The notes under the pieces: generated by a model
Told to the model about the DNA's origin: nothing
The model's input: only the letters and a program-made list of their open reading frames with translations
Database searches by the model: none
Made by a program: the position numbers and the translations under genes
Shown here: one piece after another, positions 23,689-33,256 of the stretch
Position numbering within the stretch: the first letter of the stretch is position 1
Layout of the letters: each line of letters opens with the position of its first letter
NCBI RefSeq assembly: GCF_018603515.1
Contig: NZ_JACATN010000002.1
Location: 186,001 to 250,000, forward strand
DNA length: 64,000 nt
Reading direction: 5' to 3'
Source: Zobellia barbeyronii
GTDB taxonomy: Bacteria; Bacteroidota; Bacteroidia; Flavobacteriales; Flavobacteriaceae

Positions 23689-25992
23689 TTAACTCACCTT
23701 TTCTACAGTAACCTTAACAGATTTACTAATGGGAGTTTTACTTTTATCTGCATACTGGTCATGCGGTACCAATACATTGGTCTCTGGATAATAAGCCGCT
23801 AAATCTCCCGAAGGGATATTATAAGGTATAACCAAAAACTTATTAGCAGTACGCACTTTTCCGTCGTAAGTACTAGTGATATTAATAACATCCTTTTTCT
23901 TGAGGCCTTTCTTCTTCATATCCTCTGGATTCATGAACAATACGCGCCTTTCATTATAGACACCTCTATATCTATCATCCATACCGTAAATAGTAGTGTT
24001 GAATTGATCATGAGACCTAATGGTCATCAACATAAACTCTTCCGGTTTTAAATTATGCTCCGGTAAAGGGTTTACGGTCAATTGCGCCCTTCCATTTGGT
24101 AGCATACTAAAATCTAAATCACGTACATTATTTGGTAGATAGTACCCAATACCTTTTGATTGCTCTTTGGTATTATCAAAACCTTTAACTACGTTATCTA
24201 TACTTTCCCTAATAAGTTCGTAATCCTCACCCATGCCCTTCCAATTCACAGAATGCTTACCTCCGAAAAAAGTATCCGCCAATTCTGCAATTAGTTCGGG
24301 TTCACTTTTAATATTATCTGATGTTGGTTTTAAAAGTCCGCGAGATTGTCTTACTCGTCCCATACTATCTTCCATCGTCTGGTAGCGGAGTGTACCATCT
24401 TTCATATCTTTTTCGGAACGCCCAAAAGTGGGTAGAATCAATGCGGTTTTTCCCGTAACTAAATGGGAGCGATTCAATTTTGTACTTATTTGGACGGTCA
24501 ACTCACAATTCTGCATAGATTCCGCAGTATATAGTGTATCAGAAGCTGCCATTAAAAAATTACCACCTAAGCAAACAAAAACTTTTCCTTTTTCATCATG
24601 CATAGCTTTAATAGCTCCAACCACATCTAAACCTTCTTCAGTAGGAGCCTTAAACCCTAAATGCTTTTCAATTCGTTCATTAAGCTCTTCATTTACAAAA
24701 TGCATAATACCTACAGAGCGATCACCTTGAACGTTACTATGTCCACGAACAGGACATGTTCCTGCGTTAGGTTTTCCTAATGACCCTTTCAACAAAAGTA
24801 AGTTTAGGTACTCGCAAATAGTGGCTACACCATTCTTGTGTTGTGTTAGCCCCATGGCCCAACAAACAACTATATTTTCACTTGTTGCCAAAAGGTCAAC
24901 AGTTTCATTTACTTTCGTATTACTTACCCCACTAAGATTAAGTAAAGATTCTTCGTCATAGTTTTTGAAATCTGAAATAAGTCCCGCATAACCATCAACA
25001 TACTTAAGCATAAAATCATGATCAAAAACTTTTTGTCCCTTTTCATCAAGAGCTGCAAGCCTTTTAAGAATAAGCTTCATTAAAGCTATATCTTGATTAA
25101 TACGAACTTGTAAATGTATATCTGTCAAATCCTCTCCACCTCCTATTAACCCATTTAAATGTTGTGGGTTTTTAAAGTTGATTAGCCCTGACTCTTCCAA
25201 CGGGTTGATGCTAATTACCTTACCGCCATTCTTTTTGCATTTTTCTAAAGCAGAAAGCATTCGTGGGTGGTTCGTACCAGGGTTTTGACCAGCAACGATA
25301 ACTACATCCGCACCGTACAAATCTTCTAGTTTTACAGAACCTTTACCAATACCTAAAGTTTCAGAAAGTGCCACACCACTAGATTCGTGACACATATTAG
25401 AACAATCTGGCATATTGTTCGTGCCCAGAGCTCGTGCAAACATGCCATACAAGTAAGCTGCCTCATTACTGGAGCGACCAGATGTGTAAAAAATAGCGTC
25501 GTTTGGCGAATTCAATTTGTGTAATTCTATGGAAATAAGCTCATAAGATTCTTCCCAAGAAATTGGCTCATAATGAACACTTCCAGGCCTAAGCACCATA
25601 GGCTCGGTAATTCTACCAAATTTATTAAGTTGGTATTCCGTAAGTTTAGAAAGCTCTTCTACCGAAAACTTTTTAAAGAAATCTCGGCCAATTTTATCTG
25701 TTGTAGCTTCATCTGCAACAGCTTTTGCTCCATTTTCGCAGTACTCCGCTATAGTGGATGGTTGTTCTGGATTTGGCCAAGCACAACTTGGGCAGTCAAA
25801 ACCATCTTCTTGATTAAGTTCTAGAAACGCACGCATAGAACGTACAATACCCATTTCCTTAAACCCGTGGCGCAATGCCTCTTTAACTCCTAATTTTCCT
25901 GCGGCATATCTAACCGGCTCGGTAACCTTTATATTTGAAAAATCTTCAGAACCTATAACTGATACATTTCTCCGAAAGTCTTTATCTGACAT
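23689..25992 (-). CDS. FdhF/YdeP-family molybdopterin oxidoreductase
   Basis: A 767-residue molybdopterin oxidoreductase of the formate-dehydrogenase alpha / YdeP branch. It has an N-terminal FDCPSCAWPNP Cys pair (about 66-76), SGRSSNEAAYLYG, DCSNMCHESSGVAL (about 195-208), VVIVAGQNPGTNHPRM, CPVRGHSNVQGDRSVG and a C-terminal molydopterin-dinucleotide domain (SHDQFNTTIYGMDDRYRG). There is no selenocysteine and no twin-arginine signal, so it is cytoplasmic. The substrate of YdeP proteins is unsettled; formate dehydrogenase activity cannot be assumed. Co-transcribed 15 bases downstream of the 26008 gene, whose product is probably an accessory. Confidence 0.85.
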   Translation of the reverse strand: MSDKDFRRNVSVIGSEDFSNIKVTEPVRYAAGKLGVKEALRHGFKEMGIVRSMRAFLELNQEDGFDCPSCAWPNPEQPSTIAEYCENGAKAVADEATTDKIGRDFFKKFSVEELSKLTEYQLNKFGRITEPMVLRPGSVHYEPISWEESYELISIELHKLNSPNDAIFYTSGRSSNEAAYLYGMFARALGTNNMPDCSNMCHESSGVALSETLGIGKGSVKLEDLYGADVVIVAGQNPGTNHPRMLSALEKCKKNGGKVISINPLEESGLINFKNPQHLNGLIGGGEDLTDIHLQVRINQDIALMKLILKRLAALDEKGQKVFDHDFMLKYVDGYAGLISDFKNYDEESLLNLSGVSNTKVNETVDLLATSENIVVCWAMGLTQHKNGVATICEYLNLLLLKGSLGKPNAGTCPVRGHSNVQGDRSVGIMHFVNEELNERIEKHLGFKAPTEEGLDVVGAIKAMHDEKGKVFVCLGGNFLMAASDTLYTAESMQNCELTVQISTKLNRSHLVTGKTALILPTFGRSEKDMKDGTLRYQTMEDSMGRVRQSRGLLKPTSDNIKSEPELIAELADTFFGGKHSVNWKGMGEDYELIRESIDNVVKGFDNTKEQSKGIGYYLPNNVRDLDFSMLPNGRAQLTVNPLPEHNLKPEEFMLMTIRSHDQFNTTIYGMDDRYRGVYNERRVLFMNPEDMKKKGLKKKDVINITSTYDGKVRTANKFLVIPYNIPSGDLAAYYPETNVLVPHDQYADKSKTPISKSVKVTVEKVS

Positions 25993-26007
25993 ACTTAACT
26001 TCTATTT

Positions 26008-26376
26008 CTAGTGTTGTAATTTCGGATTGGGGTAATTCTCAGATTCATCTTCTCCCCTATCTTCCAGACATGTAAAATCCTTTTCAACTAAAAGTGACAA
26101 CTTTTTTCCGTCTGTAAGAGAGATTGAATGACTGAATCCCACTTTTTTGCTATTTTCCCAGTCCTCAATGCTACCCAAAGGTAACACTATGATCAACTTA
26201 TTATCCTCAAATGTTGCTGTCATTTCTAAGGCGTCTGCCTGGCTAATTAAAGCATACGTAAATGTGCTATTGATAAATTGAGTTTCCTCTTGAATATATC
26301 CTGTTTTACAAAACTGGGATACTTCAGTTTTGGTAATACGCATGCGTATTGAATTACCTTTTATACGTACCTTCAT
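26008..26376 (-). CDS. Small conserved protein next to YdeP oxidoreductase (DUF7009-like)
   Basis: 122 residues, no signal or TM. It begins MKVRIKGNSIRMRITKTEV and ends with a charged motif CLEDRGEDESENYPNPKLQH; the middle has TFTYALISQ and LIIVLPL strands. I recognise it as a flavobacterial family (tentatively DUF7009) usually beside molybdopterin oxidoreductases; role unknown. The single conserved Cys before the acidic tail could help cofactor handling (inference). Confidence 0.6.
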   Translation of the reverse strand: MKVRIKGNSIRMRITKTEVSQFCKTGYIQEETQFINSTFTYALISQADALEMTATFEDNKLIIVLPLGSIEDWENSKKVGFSHSISLTDGKKLSLLVEKDFTCLEDRGEDESENYPNPKLQH

Positions 26377-26431
26377 TTGAAGAAAATATTGATAATGACT
26401 AGTAGAAAATAGCCCGAAATCTTAATTAAGG

Positions 26432-27217
26432 TTAAATATACAAGTCAATATTGAAAAAACGCTGAATATTTCTTCTTTCTTGAGTCTTACCCATGCTCCT
26501 GTGCTCTTCATATAACAAAATACCCTCAGGATTTGTTATTTTAAAATAAACTCCAGGCCCGGGAATTGAAGAAATAGGCGTTTCAATACTTATCATAGGA
26601 GAGAGATAGGTCTGTTTATAATCTATGCTCTTATAATCTATTCGGAACTTGCCATCACCATTAGAAACAGCACTTCCTAAAAAATCATCTTTTATCCAAT
26701 CTACATCAATAGCAGAAACAACCACGCCAGCTACCGGTGTAACTTTGTCTTCGGCAGACTTTACATTTCCAATAATTGTCCAAACATCTAATTGTTTACG
26801 AACTTGGTTCCAGAATTGAAAACTAAAACAATAATTCCAGCTAAATTCCTTAGTCTGATTGCCGCTTCTCCAGATAGGCTTTAGCCTTCGTGCAGTAAAA
26901 TGAATAGGGTCGTGTATCTTTCTATAGCTCTCGTGTTTATCGGTTACAACCAAATCTATTTCAATTTCGCCATCAATGTAGGAGTCACATATATCTATAG
27001 AATAATTTCCTTCGCAATTAGTATGCCCGGAACCAAGAAGGTTCTTTGATTTATAGGAAATAATATCTGCAGGTAATTTATTTAATTCACTTTTGTGATT
27101 ACAAGCAATCTTAATATCACTTGTAACTTTGTAGACTTTAACCTCTACACTATCCAAAGATTCATAGAGTTCTAAATGTAGACAGGCTCTTAGATTACCT
27201 TTGATTGTGTACCCCAT
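26432..27217 (-). CDS. Hypothetical protein with two transthyretin-like/carboxypeptidase-regulatory-like domains
   Basis: 261 residues without a signal peptide. The N-terminal domain (about 4-95: YTIKGNLRACLHLELYESLD, GHTNCEGNYSI) and the second domain (about 145-225: DVWTIIGNVKSAED, PVAGVVVSAIDVDW, AVSNGDGKFRIDY) both look like transthyretin/CNA-B beta-sandwiches in which a G-x-x-x-D/N-G-x-F/Y turn recurs. Between them lies an aromatic SWNYCFSFQFW segment. Function not recognised; cytoplasmic proteins of this type can be structural parts of secreted nano-machines or toxin-like cargo, but nothing here proves it. Confidence 0.55.
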   Translation of the reverse strand: MGYTIKGNLRACLHLELYESLDSVEVKVYKVTSDIKIACNHKSELNKLPADIISYKSKNLLGSGHTNCEGNYSIDICDSYIDGEIEIDLVVTDKHESYRKIHDPIHFTARRLKPIWRSGNQTKEFSWNYCFSFQFWNQVRKQLDVWTIIGNVKSAEDKVTPVAGVVVSAIDVDWIKDDFLGSAVSNGDGKFRIDYKSIDYKQTYLSPMISIETPISSIPGPGVYFKITNPEGILLYEEHRSMGKTQERRNIQRFFNIDLYI

Positions 27218-27320
27218 TTCATTTAATATTAAGCGATGATAAATCTAATGTCCTTTTAGCAAAAGGTAAGTGCAAGATTGAAAGGGGGCTTTCTTAGTGA
27301 ACCAGACTGTTAAGATAAAG

Positions 27321-28787
27321 TTATTGTTGTTTCTTTCCAAATACTTTTGAAAGGACTTGAAAAACATCTTCAGAAATCCTGAACTTGTACAAAACTCCAA
27401 TATAGAGTATGGCAATACCCAAACTCTTAATTATAATATTTATAATGGGATGAAATGAAAGATTCAAAAAATAAAACACAAAAGTAGTCACTACCAATAA
27501 TATTGAAATTTGAATGGTTTCCCTAGTAAAAGGAACCATATTGAATTTCATTTTTACATAAATCAACTTTACGGTATTGTAAATAAAGAAAGCCGAAAAA
27601 CTAGCAATGGCAGCACCGTCTAAACCGTAAGCTGGAATAAGCCATATATTTAAAAACACCGTTACAATGGCTAGAAATAAACCCATGTACAATACAGCCT
27701 TATAGTAATCCGAATTATACAAAATGGAATTATTGTTCCCCAGCAAAGCATCGTACAATTTAGCCAAGCCCAACCAAACAAAAATTACATACCCATTACG
27801 GTAGGCATCTGGCAACAACTTATAGAGGTCATTCAGATTTAGATAAATAAGAACAAACAAAAGACCAGATATAATGTAAAGCGTTAATGAACTTTTCTGA
27901 TAAAGACGCTTAAGACCTATTAAATCATTTTTATTCAGAAGTTCAGCAGTAAGGGGATATGTTATTTGATGCATAGACCGAGAAGGAACCGCTACTACCA
28001 AAGCTATAAAGCTCGCTACACCATAATACGCTACATTTTCTATCTTAATAAATTGATTGATCATCACCTTATCTATCTCTAGCAAGACGATAGCAACAGA
28101 ACCTCCTAGAATTATCAATGCACTGTATATTAATATTTTACGTGTGTTCTCAGGAAAGTCAAAAATTAGTTTAGGACGATGTAACTGATACGCATAGATT
28201 TTCATAATAAGTGTACGAAGCAAATAAGCTACCACTAAAAAATCAAGAAACGACCGAACATTAATAACTTCAAAATAGAGAAGAATTAAAAGGACCGTTT
28301 GCGCTACCCTTCCAAAAATTTCTTTCATGAAATTACCAAAGACAGATTTCATCTGTACCCTAGCCCAAGCATAAAATAATTCAAAGTATGCCATAGACAT
28401 AGCTATCAAAAATATATGCCAGACATAATCTTTTACAATGGGGTTCTCTTTGGACAAAAAGCTTCCTATAGTTTCGTTAGCCAAATAAGTTATTCCTGCA
28501 ATAGGAAGAATTAAAACTAAAGGCAGAAACAACATGAGTGTCAAAAATCCATCCATAGACTTCGTGTCATTCTTGAAACTACTATAGAATTTAACCAAAG
28601 TATTAGGTACACCAAAAGCCAAAACCGGCATAAGAACAACCGAAGCAGACAAAACCACCTGAAGAAGTCCATAATATCTAGGCTCCATGAATTGTAAGTA
28701 CAAGACCAAAGTATTAATCGCGCCAAGACCAAAACCCAAATAGGTAATTATAGAGTTGTTCAATGACTGTTTAAATACCAATCCCAT
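27321..28787 (-). CDS. Polysaccharide flippase, MOP superfamily (Wzx-like)
   Basis: A 488-residue inner-membrane protein with about 12-14 hydrophobic helices, beginning GLVFKQSLNNSIITYLGFGLGAINTLV, which matches oligosaccharide flippase proteins that move lipid-linked glycans to the periplasm. It starts one base inside the stop of the preceding glycosyltransferase gene (TAATG), so the two are co-translated; YfhO lies further upstream on the same strand. The set suggests surface polysaccharide or glycolipid assembly. The glycan is unknown. Confidence 0.8.
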   Translation of the reverse strand: MGLVFKQSLNNSIITYLGFGLGAINTLVLYLQFMEPRYYGLLQVVLSASVVLMPVLAFGVPNTLVKFYSSFKNDTKSMDGFLTLMLFLPLVLILPIAGITYLANETIGSFLSKENPIVKDYVWHIFLIAMSMAYFELFYAWARVQMKSVFGNFMKEIFGRVAQTVLLILLYFEVINVRSFLDFLVVAYLLRTLIMKIYAYQLHRPKLIFDFPENTRKILIYSALIILGGSVAIVLLEIDKVMINQFIKIENVAYYGVASFIALVVAVPSRSMHQITYPLTAELLNKNDLIGLKRLYQKSSLTLYIISGLLFVLIYLNLNDLYKLLPDAYRNGYVIFVWLGLAKLYDALLGNNNSILYNSDYYKAVLYMGLFLAIVTVFLNIWLIPAYGLDGAAIASFSAFFIYNTVKLIYVKMKFNMVPFTRETIQISILLVVTTFVFYFLNLSFHPIINIIIKSLGIAILYIGVLYKFRISEDVFQVLSKVFGKKQQ

Positions 28788-30058
28788 TAGAGCAATTTAG
28801 ATAGTTCTTCGGTTAACGCCCTACGGCTATACTTTTCTATGGCTACAGATTCTGAAGTTATTTTCCCTTTTTTAAAGACTTCATACCATTCAAGAATAGT
28901 TTTCTTAAGTTCTGCTTGAGCCTCGTAATCAAAAACCTCACCTGCATTGGTGCTCTCTATTATTTGACCTGCCTCCCATTCTTTTGGGCCTACTGCCAAA
29001 ATAGGTCGTTTAGCAATCATATACTCAAACAGCTTACCTGGTATAATTCCTTTAGTTTCCTCACTATCTATTTCAACCAAAAGTAACAACTGAGACCTTT
29101 GCTGCTTCCGCTGCGCTTCAGCATGAGAACCGTAACCCAACATTTTTATATACGGACCAAGTTCGTAACGATACATTGAGTCCATTACATCTTGACTAAC
29201 AACACCCATAAATTCCAATTGCAAATCACCACGAAAGACCGAGTTTTCTGCTGCAATTTGTGATAATACTTTCCACAGATTTTTTGGATTTCTTCCGGTT
29301 AGTAAAGAACCTATATGTGAAATGGTGAAACGCTCATCTAAATTTGCATCACCTTCATAATCCGAATCATACCCATTTGTAATAACTGAAATAGGTTGTT
29401 TTGTAATATCTTCAAACTCAGTTTTTGTAGTATTGCTCGTAACTAGAATTCTATCGGCTTCATTTAAAACCGCGTGTTCTAATTCCTTATGCTTCTTTGC
29501 AGAATTACTAGTAAGTTTTAACTCCTTATGGTAACCAATAGAAGTCCACGGATCTCTAAAATCAGCGAACCATGTAACACCTTTATCTTTCTTTAATTCT
29601 CTTCCTATAAGATGAACACTGTGTGGCGGACCTGTAGTAATAACAGTATCGATATTATCTTTTGAAATAACCTCCGTTAAGAATTTCACGGAAGGTTTTA
29701 TCCAGTATTTTCTGGCATCTGGAATAAAAAAATTACCTCTTATCCATAACATTCCCTTTTCAAAGAAAGATTGATTTTTAGTCTGTATAATACCAGAACT
29801 AATTCGTTTTGTTTTTTTTGAAGAGACTAGCTTTGCTAGACCGTAAGGTTCAAATAAAGGTTTGGAATATATAGTAATGCCCTTCGGAATCTCGCTTAAT
29901 AAACTTGCATCCTCTATAGGATAATGCGGGTTTTCAGGAATATATAGTACCGGCTCAATATTAAAATCACGAAGATATTTTACAAATTTCAACCACCTCT
30001 GTACACCGGGGCCGCCTGCAGGAGGCCAATAATAGGTGATAATGAGGACTTTCTTCAT
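28787..30058 (-). CDS. Glycosyltransferase family 4
   Basis: 423 residues with a GT-B fold: the N-terminal MKKVLIITYYWPPAGGPGVQ is typical of flavobacterial GT4 enzymes, followed by TGPPHSVHLIG, WFADFRDPW and the C-terminal donor site with FTISHIGSLLTGRNP and EETKGIIPGKLFEYMIAKRP (the E-x7-E region near 350). Cytoplasmic, transferring a nucleotide sugar to an unknown acceptor. Coupled to the flippase gene; YfhO ends 45 bases upstream with a small hairpin between. Confidence 0.85.
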   Translation of the reverse strand: MKKVLIITYYWPPAGGPGVQRWLKFVKYLRDFNIEPVLYIPENPHYPIEDASLLSEIPKGITIYSKPLFEPYGLAKLVSSKKTKRISSGIIQTKNQSFFEKGMLWIRGNFFIPDARKYWIKPSVKFLTEVISKDNIDTVITTGPPHSVHLIGRELKKDKGVTWFADFRDPWTSIGYHKELKLTSNSAKKHKELEHAVLNEADRILVTSNTTKTEFEDITKQPISVITNGYDSDYEGDANLDERFTISHIGSLLTGRNPKNLWKVLSQIAAENSVFRGDLQLEFMGVVSQDVMDSMYRYELGPYIKMLGYGSHAEAQRKQQRSQLLLLVEIDSEETKGIIPGKLFEYMIAKRPILAVGPKEWEAGQIIESTNAGEVFDYEAQAELKKTILEWYEVFKKGKITSESVAIEKYSRRALTEELSKLL

Positions 30059-30103
30059 AAGTGTAAATTACAAGGTGAAAGATTGGGGAATCTTTACTTA
30101 AAA

Positions 30104-32557
30104 CTATTTAACTTCTTTCTTTTCTTGACCTTTACTCTTCTTGCCACCAAAAAACGTAAATCCAATACCTCCCAAGACAATAAGTCCCAATAAAATAGAA
30201 CTGGCCAATGTAATCTTACTGCCAATTCTAACAACTTCTGGTTCAAATTTAAACTCTATAGTATGGTCTCCGCTTGGAATTTCTAAAGCACGAAGCGTAT
30301 AATCTGCCTTAAAATGATTCTTTAATTCCCCATCTATATAAGCGTTCCAACCATTATGGTAATACATTTCAGAGAAGACAACAAGACCATCATTCTGGTT
30401 AGTGGACTTGTACGTCAAATGATTCGGTACATAATCAACCAATGCAATTGTCGCCGTTGAATCAACTATAAAATCAAAAGTGTTTATACTATTTACTTTA
30501 GCTACATTAACTACGGCTTCAGTTCTGGTGTTTAGTTTATCCAATGCTTGAATTTCCTCATTAGCCGAATTTACTTTAACTACATGATTCACAAACCATG
30601 CGTTACCGTTTGCATCAGGATTAACCGCGGGATAACTCTTACCTTCTTCATCTTGCTGAACAATATACTTTACATTCAGCATATTTAAAACTCCCATGTT
30701 GCCCTTATAAACGTAAAAGCTAAACAAGTCTTCCAAACCGGCAGGTTTCGCAGCGTGATAACCACCAATAGATTGGTGATAGTATGAAGTACGAGCACCA
30801 TTAATACCTTCGTTAGGGTCATAAACCCTATAGATACCTTTATCTTTATTAATTTCTTGGTCTATTGCGGTCTCTGGAAAAGGTTGTGTCATTTTTCGTT
30901 TAGCAACGAAATTATCAGCATCAACGTAACGTTGGCCCACACCTACTAAATCAAAAATAACCAAAGCTCCTATGGCTACAATTGCCAAGTTTTCTTTTAG
31001 CTTTCCTTTTATATAAAACCAAAGTGCCAAAGCGGTCAAAAACACAAATATCATAGAGCGAAGAAGATCTGAATTATACACCGCCTTACGATCTGCCTGA
31101 ATTAGAGAAACCAACTCGTCTCCATAATTCCGTTTCAAGAATTCATCACTAGGTCCTTCAAAATCAAAACCAGCCTTAAAAATAAAGAGCGCCACACTTA
31201 ATCCTAATATCGTAAAAAATGATATTCTAAGTGCTTTCAATTTATCGGATACCTGTACCGTAGATTTAAAAAGTTCTCTTAAAGCCAAGATTGCCAATAC
31301 CGGAGCACATAATTCTAGGATAACCTGAATAGACGAAACAGCCCTAAACTTGTCGTACAAAGGGAAGTAATCTATCATTAAATCCGTCAAGAAACTAAAG
31401 TTCTTTCCCCAAGAAAGAAACAAAGACATTAGCACGCCACCAAGAAGCCACCATTTTGCTTTTCCTTTTACTAGAATAAGGCCCAATATGAAAAGAAAGA
31501 AAATAATAGCACCAATATAAGCAGGACCAGATGTTCCGGGTTGATCAGCCCAGTATAAAGGCAAGCCACTAGAAAAACTAAGAGCTTGACTTCTGGATAC
31601 ACCCTGATCAATAAGAAAATCGTAGCTTTTTGAGTTTTCACCTAAATTCTCACTATTAGAACCACCAAACAAACGTGGTACAAAAAGATTCAAAGATTCC
31701 GTAATACCATAACTCCACTGGGTGATATATGATTTATCTAATCCCCCTGTATTTTCTTTTGATGTTCCATCTGGGTTAATGGTCAATTCAGATTTTCCGC
31801 GAGTACTCCAATCCGCATATTCCTTTGTAGCCATAAGACTGGTAGCATTTGCAGCTATACCTAATAAAACGGCTACTAATAAAAGACCAACAGAACTAAA
31901 ATAGTGTTTTAGTTTTTCTGTTCTGATAGCATCTACCAGATAGACTGCACCTAAAATCAAGACCAAAAGCATGAAGTAATATGTCATCTGGTAGTGGTTG
32001 GCTCTAATTTCTAGCGCCATAGATATGGCCGTGAGAATAAAACCCCAAAGATATTTTTTCCGAAAAACTAATACGATACCACCAAGAAGCATGGGTAAAT
32101 AACCTAAAGCGTGTGCTTTAGCATTGTGTCCTACTCCTAGTATGATAATGAGATATGTTGAAAAACCAAAAGCCAGTGCGCCAATGATTGCCAACTTATA
32201 ATCTATTTTTAAACAGCAAAGTAATATGTAAAAACCAATGAAATATAAAAACAAATAATCTGCTGGTCTAGGTAGAAACCTAATAAGATTATCTAACTTT
32301 TTTACGTAGTCATGCGGGTAATAAGCTCCTAACTGATAAGTGGGCATACCGCCAAAGGCACTATTTGTCCAGTAAGGCTCTTCGCCTGTTTTTTTTCTAA
32401 AATCGTTTTGTTCCTTGGCCATACCGGTAAACTGAACAATATCCGATTGTTCTATTACCTTGCCCTGAAGGACTGGATAGAAATAAGCCAAAGCGGCAAT
32501 CACAAAGAAAACGGTAACAAAAAAATGTACGAAGAAGGCCTTCAATCCTTTTTGCAT
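30104..32557 (-). CDS. YfhO-family integral membrane protein (GT-C-like)
   Basis: 817 residues with an N-terminal TM helix, about 12 further helices and a large periplasmic C-terminal region (about 520-780), ending with a TM helix and a Lys-rich tail. Landmarks: VIEQSDIVQFTGMAKEQNDFRK, PYWTNSAFGGMPTYQLG and GWNAYIDG, all characteristic of bacterial YfhO proteins. Known relatives glycosylate wall or lipid polymers; the flavobacterial role is not established. It sits upstream of the GT4 and flippase genes, consistent with surface-glycan modification. Confidence 0.85.
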   Translation of the reverse strand: MQKGLKAFFVHFFVTVFFVIAALAYFYPVLQGKVIEQSDIVQFTGMAKEQNDFRKKTGEEPYWTNSAFGGMPTYQLGAYYPHDYVKKLDNLIRFLPRPADYLFLYFIGFYILLCCLKIDYKLAIIGALAFGFSTYLIIILGVGHNAKAHALGYLPMLLGGIVLVFRKKYLWGFILTAISMALEIRANHYQMTYYFMLLVLILGAVYLVDAIRTEKLKHYFSSVGLLLVAVLLGIAANATSLMATKEYADWSTRGKSELTINPDGTSKENTGGLDKSYITQWSYGITESLNLFVPRLFGGSNSENLGENSKSYDFLIDQGVSRSQALSFSSGLPLYWADQPGTSGPAYIGAIIFFLFILGLILVKGKAKWWLLGGVLMSLFLSWGKNFSFLTDLMIDYFPLYDKFRAVSSIQVILELCAPVLAILALRELFKSTVQVSDKLKALRISFFTILGLSVALFIFKAGFDFEGPSDEFLKRNYGDELVSLIQADRKAVYNSDLLRSMIFVFLTALALWFYIKGKLKENLAIVAIGALVIFDLVGVGQRYVDADNFVAKRKMTQPFPETAIDQEINKDKGIYRVYDPNEGINGARTSYYHQSIGGYHAAKPAGLEDLFSFYVYKGNMGVLNMLNVKYIVQQDEEGKSYPAVNPDANGNAWFVNHVVKVNSANEEIQALDKLNTRTEAVVNVAKVNSINTFDFIVDSTATIALVDYVPNHLTYKSTNQNDGLVVFSEMYYHNGWNAYIDGELKNHFKADYTLRALEIPSGDHTIEFKFEPEVVRIGSKITLASSILLGLIVLGGIGFTFFGGKKSKGQEKKEVK

Positions 32558-32740
32558 AATTGGATATATCGATTGATTCGGCTAAAATAATGAAGTTATC
32601 TCTACTATGGAATTTGTTTTGACCTTAACTTAAGAGATAGCAGTTAGTTTTAAAATATATACATCCATTTTAAAGTCTTATAAAAGACCAAAAAAGATGT
32701 GTTTTTGAATTTTAAAATAAATTTTTTTGAAGAAGATATA

Positions 32741-33010
32741 TTAATCGATTTCTTCAAAATCGATATAATCGCCCACCTTATTATTTGAAGAATTCTTTCT
32801 AGATGGTTTCTTATCTATTATAACCTCTCCTGACTGGTCCGTTGGAGCTTGCCCATAACCTTGCTGTGCAAAATCACCGAATTTTTCGCTGAAATGCTCT
32901 TGAGTTTTACGCGCGGCATAACCAAAAATTTTAGGGGCGAACATCTTTACCAATATTTTAAAAAGGTAATAGACCAATAAAATTATAAAGATTGTCTTTA
33001 AAAATGCCAT
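32741..33010 (-). CDS. DUF4834 family small membrane protein
   Basis: 89 residues: an N-terminal TM segment (FLKTIFIILLVYYLFKILV) followed by a basic/amphipathic stretch FAPKIFGYAARKTQEHF and an acidic tail VGDYIDFEEID, the pattern of DUF4834. Function unknown. Two overlapping -7 matches (33033-33040 and 33041-33048, minus strand) lie about 25-35 bases upstream. Divergent from the outer-membrane protein at 33257. Confidence 0.75.
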   Translation of the reverse strand: MAFLKTIFIILLVYYLFKILVKMFAPKIFGYAARKTQEHFSEKFGDFAQQGYGQAPTDQSGEVIIDKKPSRKNSSNNKVGDYIDFEEID

Positions 33011-33040
33011 GTTTTTTTCAAAATGATTATATCAAAAATA

Positions 33041-33048
33041 CAAATCTA
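33041..33048 (-). promoter_or_regulatory. -7 box of the DUF4834 gene
   Basis: TAGATTTG on the minus strand matches TAnnTTTG; no -33 TTG seen. The adjacent TATTTTTG (33040-33033) is a second match. Confidence 0.4.
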
Positions 33049-33193
33049 GCGTTGTAATACCTGTGTAGAAGTGCTAAAATATTATTAAAGTCCGCTTTAT
33101 TGATGTGTTTTGTCTATTCCATAATGGATTTACATTACCTAAATAGCAGTAATAACCATAGTTTGCTATTTTAAAAACGCCTTATTTTGAACA

Positions 33194-33210
33194 TTGGTAT
33201 TTGGACTGCA
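33194..33210 (+). promoter_or_regulatory. Weaker sigma-54-like promoter
   Basis: TTGGTATTTGGACTGCA: GG, 10 bases, GC with correct spacing; TTGG-A at -24 and TGCA at -12. The predicted start near 33221 lies about 36 bases before the ATG at 33257. Confidence 0.4.
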
Positions 33211-33256
33211 CAAAAAAAGAACAAGCCTGAATTAATTAATCAAGCGCCAAGAAAAA

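Noticed and set aside
30080-30097. Hairpin AAAGATT-GGGG-AATCTTT between YfhO and the glycosyltransferase gene
   Set aside because: The stem is short and AT-only, and no T-run follows, so a terminator or riboswitch cannot be claimed.
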